Under the pieces are notes generated by a model. It worked only from the letters and a program-made list of their open reading frames with translations. It did no database searches and was not told the DNA's origin. DNA of 26,064 bases from the NCBI GenBank assembly GCA_014885115.2, contig WKLE02000277.1, positions 1-26,064 of the forward strand. The letters are read 5' to 3'. The position numbers and the translations under genes are program-made. Of the stretch, positions 19,085 to 26,064 are shown piece by piece. Origin of the DNA: Asterionellopsis glacialis. Lineage: Eukaryota > Bacillariophyta > Plagiogrammaphyceae > Rhaphoneidales > Asterionellopsidaceae. Position 1 is the stretch's first letter. The number at the start of each line of letters is the position of its first letter.

Positions 19085-19192
19085 GTAAGATAAAACTTAA
19101 AATATCAGAGTTTGCTCTTTTTTTAAATCAGCATCATATGCAAGATAAAACTTTATTAGAGTTTGCTTTTTTTTTAAATCAGCATCATAAGC
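19085..19192. repeat. Imperfect 50-55-bp tandem duplication
   Basis: Two adjacent units begin G(T/C)AAGATAAAACTT at 19085 and 19140 and share AGAGTTTGCT, a T-run, and TTTAAATCAGCATCATA. They differ in a small indel and the length of the T-run. Confidence 0.85.
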
Positions 19193-20674
19193 ATCTTTTT
19201 AAGTACATCAAAACTCAATCTCTTGTCAGTACTCTTTTGTCATTGTACATACTATATATTTTATAGATACTCAACATTTTTCTGAAAATATATTTTGTAA
19301 GAGGTATTTTTTTGAGCATTGCGCTTTAATTTACATTCAGTGAGGTGTGGTCTCACTTTTTTCTTTTCCAACTTCTTTTAAAAGTTTCACCTTTGTTTCC
19401 CTGCACAGCTTATTTTCTCCTTTCCATACAAAACTCTAGATTGTAATTTTTATTAAATTTGTTCTTTTCATCCCAGCCTCCTTGGAAGGGGTGCCATCCA
19501 AAAGGTACATTCTGCATTGCAAATAGATCAGGAATGTTCTCTCATATATATCGTCCATTGACTGGTTAGATTGTTGATTGAAATTGACTAGAAGGTGATC
19601 AGAATATGGCTATATTTGGCTATTTTCACTAAAATTAGAACAAATCACTTTTTCACTTTTACACAGCATGACACCAGTAATCACTTCCCAGCCCATTTCA
19701 CACATAAAATACAATGCTTTATCACCTCTACTAAAATGTTTGAACATTTCTGGTTGCTGGTAGAAGTGATGGCCAGGAGCACTCCTCTCCTTGCTTCCAG
19801 CTAAGTGGGTTGTTGGAATAACTTCTGAGGACTAGATTGTCATATGATTTAAACCTGATCAATGGAATAGGGATCAGGCTTTGAACCTTTGAGAATTCAG
19901 ACAAACTAACAAAATTTGGAATGACCCAAAATTCTCCCCAACAAGATCTTTTAGTTTAACCAATATCCTAAAGATTCAAGCCTCACAAATCTATTGATCA
20001 AAGGCTGAGTTTGCTTGTATTAGCACACATTTGCACATTGATCAGTCCAATTGCATCCCAAGGTAGCTTGTTCAAAAGTAGTAATCTTTTTTGCCTATCC
20101 AACCACCCAGAACTGGGGTACAGGGATGCATGATACCTCACAGACATTATCAGATGTAGCATCCATCCTTTGCCAAAATATGTGAACATAGGACCTAAGC
20201 CTTTTCATTTCATAAAAGAAATTATGTACTATATCCAAAAAGGTTTGGAATAAATCTAAACTGAATCCCCTTATGGTTTTTTCTCATGTTATTCAACCAT
20301 TCCTGAGGTATTTGGATGTAGCATCCAAGAAATGCCCAACTTGTGTAACTTAATATATCCTGAATCTATATTTTATCTTTACAATAATTGTATTCTTAGA
20401 TTGTAAATTTTAAAGTAATTTAAATCTTGTCACTGCAAAGTATTAGCTTTGATCCTCACACTGCAGTCATGGGGAACCTAGGATGGGACTAAAGCCATTT
20501 TTACACCAAGAATACTGTAGGTATTCAATAGTTCAGAAGGCTTTTGATACACAAATATTGGCTATGGGGAGGTGGTGATGGAGATTTTTAATTCAAATAT
20601 TGTTAAGTATGAATTAAAAAAAATTGCTTCCTAGCCAATTATTATTGTTAAATTGAAAAAAATAACCAATGAAA

Positions 20675-20736
20675 GTATTCAAAACAGATTTACTGAGAGG
20701 GTGTTGTATTCAAAACAGATTTACTGAGAGGGTTTT
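20675..20736. repeat. 31-bp tandem duplication
   Basis: GTATTCAAAACAGATTTACT plus GAGAGGGTGTT at 20675-20705 is repeated at 20706-20736 with a single G-to-T change. It is non-coding as far as I can see. Confidence 0.9.
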
Positions 20737-21375
20737 GTATCATAGAACACACCAGTAGGCTAACATGTGGCTCCATTTTCTTGTCCATCTCTTGTTTTTT
20801 TTCTTGAAAACATGCAATATGTGGTGTTCATGGATCCACGCCATGACATTGTACAAAGAGTCATAGTCCATTTTCTGCTTTCACTGTGGCCTAACACAGT
20901 AAAGCACAGATTTGCACCAAACTCTCCTGCCATACAAATTATACACCATTCTTCAGCATAGTTCATTTCAAAGCACCACAACAGCAGAAGCACAACAACA
21001 AACTCTCAGTATGGTCCCTTTTCAAAAGGCCATGACTGGAAAGAAGAACCCATGAAAATGGCAACTAGAAATTGGTAGTAACAAGAGGAGACTAAGAAAC
21101 AGTTGTCTTTGATAGAAAGGCTTTTTACTACAACAGGTAGATTTGTTCAACAAGTTGTGGAGGCAGCTCTAACAGTTGATACGTGGATTTGGATTTATCA
21201 GCATGATAATGCATCTACTCCAAGAACAAGAGTACACAATGCATGCTTTCCTTTTGGTGTATAAGATGAAGATGGTGCTAGTGATGAGGACAACTTTCAA
21301 GAACAGCAAGCAGCTGATGGTGATGAAGGTCACTATGATTACAATGATGGTGAAGAGGGATTACCAGATGAAAGT

Positions 21376-21989
21376 GTGATGAAACTATATGTAGATGCAA
21401 TTCAGGCCAGAATAAAAATTGAGTGCAATAGGAAAGATAAAGTCTCTGGCAATGAAATGTGGCTATTGAATCTCTTGCTTGCCAACAATTTCTGGATTTG
21501 CCCAATTCATGCCCAAACAGTATGTGTACAACCTGGGCTACAGATGGAAGTTGAGAATTATTACAAGGACATATGTGTTTGGTTTCCAGACTTACAGTAC
21601 CACATGAATCTGACATGTCCATGTTTTGAACAGAGTGATAAAGTTGCTGTTCATGGCTATTAAAAAAAGATGGTCACACGGATTGTAATTGGCTGCTACT
21701 CTATAAACTACTACCTTCTTTCATTACATATGTCACCACTGTGAAAAAGACAAAGCAAAACCAAAATCATGTTTCAAGGCTAGAATCCACAATCAGTTGC
21801 ATTGCTTCCAGAATTTAAGTCTTTGCATTCTCCTGCCTTTTTGATGCACAAATTGGACATTGACTCTGATTTATTTAATATGAAGCAGCTAGTCTTCAAT
21901 AGTGGAATGAAACCACATACATTTTGTTCTATGATCTATGAAGTACATAGAAAGGAGAGAGACAGATAGGCTATATTATATGAAGGATC
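21376..21989 (+). pseudogene. Cys-rich zinc-ribbon-like domain (DUF6729-like) of the relic
   Basis: VMKLYVDAIQARIK, then WICPIHAQTVCVQ, KDICVWFPDLQ and MNLTCPCFEQSDKVAVHGY run to a stop at about 21661. The frame then gives VTRIVIGCYSINYYLLS. A neighbouring frame supplies HYICHHCEKDKAKP, a second Cys pair, and the first frame resumes with LPEFKSLHSPAFLMHKLDID. Two CxxC-type pairs about 35-45 residues apart suggest a zinc ribbon. The domain name is a recollection, not a search result. Confidence 0.55.
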
Positions 21990-22254
21990 TCTCAAAAGTA
22001 TTAAAGTCTGAAATAGCAACATAAATAACAAAGAAATGTTTTCACAATTTCACGATGAAAAGCATTACAATGGAAACATACCATCAGCTAAATAGTTTTG
22101 ATGTGTATACAATCAATACCACAAACCCATAAGAGACCACCTTGACAATGAAGTGAAGAAGAGGGGAGGGGGACAAGGTGGCTCAAGATTGATGTATCTT
22201 ACAAGGTAGTTACAAAATTGATGACTGTTTGTGTCACAAGAATTTTTAGGGGCT

Positions 22255-22452
22255 TGTTACAATAATGAATGAATGTGGTGAAATGAAATCACAATTTTAC
22301 ATAACCACAGATGCTCAAGACCAATATAAGACTCTGATAGTAGAAATGCTATCAACATACAAACAATATAGACATGAAAGCCCAAGATAGTAGTTGTGGA
22401 CAATCCAGCACAGGAACCTAGTTTCATTTTAAATTCAATACCAACTGTTGCA
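22255..22452 (+). pseudogene. DDE-transposase-like core segment of the relic
   Basis: MNECGEMKSQFYITTDAQDQ and YKTLIVEMLSTYKQYRHESP are followed, after a one-base frame change at about 22385, by KIVVVDNPAQEPSFILNSIP. A hydrophobic strand ending in Asp-Asn is the usual setting of the second catalytic Asp in RNase H-fold transposases. The expected first Asp would lie near 22150-22200, where the sequence is too decayed to read. Confidence 0.5.
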
Positions 22453-22599
22453 AAAAAAACAAAGGGAGATAAGTTGGTATCCACACCATGCACAGCAACA
22501 AACACAGAAGATACCAATCTGGACAATAACCTAGATACCAATAAAGCAATGGACAAGGAACCAAAAGTTAGGTATTTATCTAATGCAACAGCAATCAAC

Positions 22600-23312
22600 A
22601 CATCTACAGGTTCAATATTAGAGCTCTTACATGATGATAGTGGTGATATCCCTTCTTCAACAGTACTTGATATGGATTGTGAGTGGCCAGTACCACACAA
22701 TCATCATGGTACTCAATGTGGCTCCCCAGGAAAATTATCCTTGGCTGTGATGTACAATGATGCATGCATACCTCTACCATGTAGAGAAACTCTCAATCAT
22801 ACCAAGAAATCTACAAAGTCTATTAGAACATATATTGCTTTAATTTGGTGGTGTCAATATTTGTGGAGTTCTTTGAAAGGTAAACTGTGATTTTTGGTCA
22901 AAACATCAAGGTGGATGATGTCTTTTTTGATTGTGCCCTTATGGCTGTAAGTCAAGGCATTTTGTTATGATCACATAGATTTGAAAGCATTACACTCAAA
23001 CTTTTTGGAAAGCAGCTTGATAAGTCTGTACGTGTAACCAACAATTGGAAGAAGAAAGTGCCCCTTCCAAGTCAGTTAAGGAGGTATGGTGCAGAAAATG
23101 TACAAAACTCTCTACATACATACCAAAAAATTGTAGAACTTCCTGACCTCACTGTTCCTATAACTCCACATGAAATACATCCTGGTATGGAAGTGGATGT
23201 AACACCATATTGCAGTTCACTGTTGGAAGTGAGCTCTTGTGTAGCAAAAGGGGTAATTTGTGAGACACAAGAACTGTGGAATCCTCTAAATAAATTTAGA
23301 GTGAACATTTAG
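22600..23312 (+). pseudogene. Werner-type 3'-5' exonuclease domain of the relic
   Basis: VLDMDCEWPV at about 22663-22692 matches motif I (DxE followed by WP) of WRN/DnaQ-like DEDDy exonucleases. In another frame GQNIKVDDVFFDCALMA fits motif II. LFGKQLDKSVRVTNNW is the spacer block, and LRRYGAENVQNSLHTYQKI is motif III, where the usual catalytic Asp is now Asn. The segment PGMEVDVTPYCSSLLE to GVICETQ follows. Frameshifts near 22850 and a stop at about 22970 show decay. Confidence 0.65.
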
Positions 23313-23811
23313 CAATTGGAGCTGTCACAATCTAGTTAGTACTTAGTTAATATTACCCAGGTAATGGCATCTAGTGTAAACTTCATGGTATTAAAATGCT
23401 AGGAACAAACTTGCAACACTGGGTAATCTAGGTACTTTATCAGGAAAGGTGGTTCTTCCTATTGTTATGTTACGTAAGCCATCAGAGAAAAGAATATCAT
23501 TGGCCCACAAACCAAAATTACAAAAGCCAACACAATCACAACAAGAGGACAACAATAGACCTAAAAATCAAAACAATTCTATTGATGAAATTCTTAATGT
23601 ATTAGATTGTGAGGAGTTAGATGAAGAACAAGAAATTTATGATAAAAGTGATGTTGATAATACCAATGATAGAAATGAGAATAGTGAAAACTTCAAAAGA
23701 GAGTGGTACTGATGAGGATCATACAACATATGCTGATGCAAACATAAATATTCAGAACCCTATAACAATTGGTGATATTGAAAGTTGTATGTGCTTTTCT
23801 CAACAATGTAA

Positions 23812-24108
23812 TTGAACTTGCCAGGGTCCATGTATGTTCAAAATCTGTCAGTGAAGCTTGATTCTCCACCTGAGGACATCAAAGACAAGTATTCAGCAGT
23901 CCTTGGGAGCTGCTTTCATGCTTATCACCAGAATATTGTTCCAAAAAGGCATGCATACACCAAGGAATTTTTTGTGGCACTTTCCAAAGCCATATTTTGT
24001 TGGGACAAAAATGATTTGGAGACACTAAGTCAATTACTCCAGGAAAAATTAAAACTAAGTGAGAAGGAAAAACAAAATGGAGATATTTCAGATGCTGCCT
24101 ATTTTTAA
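23812..24108 (+). pseudogene. FHxxxQ/H block of the relic
   Basis: A 98-codon open stretch with SPPEDIKDKYSAVLGSCFHA, VPKRHAYTKEFFVAL and a charged helical C-terminus. The spacing of FH and a later His in VPKRHAYTKEF is like the FHxxDR...H segment seen after the second Asp in some DDE transposases. I can give no function for it alone. It is preceded by an Asp/Glu/Asn-rich linker at about 23540-23710. Confidence 0.5.
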
Positions 24109-24229
24109 GATTGGTTAAAAGAACTTGCCTCCCCCTGTTTAGATTGTGTTGGAGAGTACATGCAGTCTTTGAATTCTATGGACCAAAAACTGATCCAGAT
24201 ACCAATAAACCACTCTTTAATGTAACAAA

Positions 24230-25530
24230 TTGGAAAATGGCCATGGTTACTCTACAGTGACCCCCCTGAAGTACAGTTCTATAAATATGAACTAAAACTT
24301 TGTAGAGACATCAAACATCACTGTGAATTAAGAATGTCATTCATAACCTGCAATAGAGACTCAAATATTGTTGAAAATGCACATAAACATACACATTGGA
24401 CGTTTGGTTTGCATAAGGTTGACATTACATTCTCAGGTTCACTCAGTGGAGAAAGGACACATTAAGTAAATGTTAATGTTGCAACAGAATTGACTGGGTT
24501 ATCCAGATACTGGACACTACGACACATGGCTTGTGGATATTTTGCAAAATCTTGTACAAGACAACCATGATGTTGAGGCATACCCTGGATGAGACAATGC
24601 ATCAGACTTTGAAAAAACTCCAGAAAAGTTTGGATTTGTTGATCTAGCACCTGATGATTTGAGGAAAAGCATAAATTTGATTGGTGAGAGCAAGCTACCC
24701 AAATTGACAACAGAACAGCAACATCTAACACAAGCAACAGGACTCTGCACAGTACCTATGCCCTGGCACACCCATGACGAATGTAAGTTATTTCCTAACT
24801 TGTTGCAGGATACATACAAAAATTTGGGGACATTAATGACACACAATTAGCGGAAGAGATCACAACAAGTATACGACAACATATAAGTGCTACAATCTTT
24901 CCAAAACTTGATGTGCACACAAGACTTTATCTAAAACTTCAGTAGAAACATGGGAGCATGGCTAGCATGCATATCTATTACAAATGGTCTTAGAACCTTG
25001 GAAGCAATAAATAATATTACCAGTACAGACACTTTGGTGGCAGATGAAGAAGACATTATAACACCTGATGGAGAAGACAATCTTGTGGACCATCAGGAGG
25101 ACTGTGGATCTTTGTCTGGTGGAGAAGATAAATCAACCAAGTCCATATACATACAAAAACACTTTGGGAGTAAGCAAATACAAAGCATTTGGAATCATCA
25201 GGTATTACTACCACCAATTGCAGCAGTAAAATTCTGTCCACAATTTGGAGTGGAAAACCAAATTGTAGGGGGAATTCTTATAAGGGGAATAGAAAAGACA
25301 AATGTCCATATAGACAACAGCAAAAAAAGGAAGGCAGGTAGTGGTAAGAGAATTGGTTCTGGCAATAAAAAGCCAAGAGCTAAACAAAAATGCCCAAATT
25401 GTAATTATACGCACTGTCATGGTGCAAGACCAGGTAGAACTCAAAAAGGAAAGACAGGATGGTGCACAGTAAATAATGTTCCTATACAGTTGTTTAATTG
25501 TATAGTACACTGTAATGTAATTCTTTGATA
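24230..25530 (+). pseudogene. C-terminal part of the relic with SDPP, VENxH and Cys cluster
   Basis: WLLYSDPPEVQFYKYELKLC, CNRDSNIVENAHKHTHWTFG and HYDTWLVDILQNL (different frames) lead to NASDFEKTPEKFGFVDLAPD, then ATIFPKLDVHTRLYLKLQ. A 192-codon open stretch (24950-25528) contains an acidic linker, a basic tract (KKRKAGSGKRIGSGNKKPR, possible nuclear localisation signal) and CPNCNYTHC at the end. Glu in IVENAH is the candidate third catalytic residue of a DDE triad. At least three frame changes are needed to read it all. Confidence 0.55.
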
Positions 25531-25577
25531 AGTATACTGCTTGTTGGAGAATATTTTACATGTTCGGGAACTACTTG

Positions 25578-25663
25578 CCCTTTTCCTTTCTCCCCTTCTT
25601 TTTCTTCCCTTTTCCCTCCCCCCCCCCTTTTTTTTCTTCCTTTTTCCTTCCTTTTTTCCCCTT
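25578..25663 (+). repeat. 86-nt uninterrupted polypyrimidine tract
   Basis: Only C and T from 25578 to 25663, including runs of C10 and T8, continuing after one A to 25678. Such tracts can adopt triplex (H-DNA) structure and are hot spots for slippage. The opposing ORFs across it (Lys/Arg/Gly-rich or Phe/Pro-rich) are artefacts of the simple sequence. Confidence 0.95.
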
Positions 25664-25807
25664 ACTCTCTTCCCTTTCGGTGGGGAGTTAAAATCCACTA
25701 AACCTCCACCACCACAGTATGATAGCTCAAATATTCATATTCAAGGTACAGTACACACACAAATAAATCCTTCTTGACTGGCTTCCTAGTAACAGTACTT
25801 TGTAGAC

Positions 25808-25895
25808 TAAAATCTTATCATATTTCAAACGTGTAAACAATAAAATCTTATCATGCTTCTCATTACTTCTTAGCAGGAAACTAAAATCTTATCAT
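25808..25895 (+). repeat. Three copies of TAAAATCTTATCAT
   Basis: Exact 14-bp copies start at 25808, 25841 and 25882 in the same orientation, separated by unrelated sequence. The complement ATGATAAGATTTTA contains a TGATAAG core like GATA-factor sites. They may be a regulatory cluster for a gene beyond the window, or the end of a repeat. Confidence 0.85.
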
Positions 25896-26064
25896 AAAAC
25901 ATAAGAACAGATGATATCTCGGTGGAACTGTAGAGAATAACAATAGAATTACAGTATTGGAGCGCCCCTAAAACTCTTATCGAGCAAAAGAGCTAAATTG
26001 ATCCGGCCTCTTTTCCGGGTTTCCCCGTATCAAATTACCTTTTTCTGATTAGTCTGTAAACCCC
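25896..26064. other. Window end, no feature seen
   Basis: The last 169 bp rise in GC content and look unique. I see no ORF or repeat. Confidence 0.5.

Larger units (their letters stand above)
17884..21199. other. AT-rich DNA with short tandem duplications, no supported gene
   Basis: About 3.3 kb between two mobile-element relics. Many short ORFs occur on both strands (at most 115 codons) but none shows a recognisable motif. It probably contains the missing 5' part of the gypsy element and flanking debris. The minus-strand ORF at 19998-20189 and the opposed ORFs at 20760-20993 were examined without a match. Confidence 0.55.
21200..25530 (+). pseudogene. Multidomain transposase-like / 3'-5' exonuclease protein, decayed
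   Basis: A collinear series of coding remnants in changing plus-strand frames over 4.3 kb. They are: an acidic stretch (DEDGASDEDNF), a Cys-rich block with VWFPDL..LTCPC resembling DUF6729-type proteins, a transposase-like core (MNECGEMKSQFYITT; VVVDNPAQEPSF with Asp codon 22399-22401), a Werner-like 3'-5' exonuclease (LDMDCEWPV; LRRYGAENVQNSLHTY), a block VLGSCFHAYHQ..VPKRHAYTKEF, a block SDPPEVQFYKY..SNIVENAHKH (Glu codon 24373-24375), and a C-terminal CPNCNYTHC cluster. The order matches my memory of a large family in algae, fungi and cnidarians, but that family name is from memory. There are many stops and frameshifts, so it is not translated as one protein. Confidence 0.65.

Noticed and set aside
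20760..20993. Opposed ORFs of 64 and 77 codons
   Set aside because: No motif on either strand, no start context, and no continuation in neighbouring frames. They cannot be told from chance.
25441..25777. Lys/Arg-rich and Phe/Pro-rich ORFs over the pyrimidine tract
   Set aside because: They are direct consequences of the homopyrimidine/homopurine strand asymmetry.

Overview
The window looks like nuclear DNA of a diatom or closely related stramenopile, most likely a pennate diatom with a transposon-rich genome. This is inferred from spliced genes with GT-AG introns, a class III glutamine synthetase with an organelle-type presequence, an unusual secretory-pathway glycosyltransferase-like protein, a eukaryotic Ser-tRNA without an encoded CCA end, and abundant decayed retroelements. 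The species cannot be fixed from the sequence.

Layout. (1) 1-5540: a repeat-rich, AT-rich block. It is bounded by two direct copies of a tRNA-Ser gene plus about 200 bp of its 3' flank (1-232 and 5122-5540). Between them lies a 5'-truncated LINE-type retrotransposon relic on the minus strand (about 3222-4852) with its YVDD reverse-transcriptase motif still readable. (2) 6007-14855: the genic core. It holds a two-exon glutamine synthetase III gene (minus, 715 aa after splicing), a ubiquitin-like/WLM metalloprotease gene (plus, 389 aa), and a two-exon membrane-anchored glycosyltransferase-like gene (minus, 976 aa), the last two convergent. The GTAC-hairpin cluster 14936-15032 lies just upstream of the last gene. 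(3) 15500-17883: a decayed Ty3/gypsy retrotransposon on the minus strand. Gag zinc knuckle, RT, RNase H and integrase are all recognisable, but Gag is fused to the middle of RT by an internal deletion. (4) 17884-21200: AT-rich DNA with short tandem duplications and no gene I can support. (5) about 21200-25530: a long plus-strand relic of a multidomain protein. It has an acidic N-terminus, a Cys-rich zinc-ribbon-like block, a DDE-transposase-like core split by a Werner-type 3'-5' exonuclease domain, and a C-terminal Cys cluster. It is broken by many stops and frameshifts. (6) 25540-26064: an 86-nt pure pyrimidine tract and a triple TAAAATCTTATCAT motif.

The three intact protein genes do not form one pathway. 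GSIII assimilates ammonium (probably in the mitochondrion). The WLM protein is a zinc protease of the ubiquitin/SUMO-linked Wss1-like group. The third protein probably modifies glycans in the Golgi. The rest is mobile-element debris. The most interesting item is the split DDE/exonuclease architecture at 21.2-25.5 kb.
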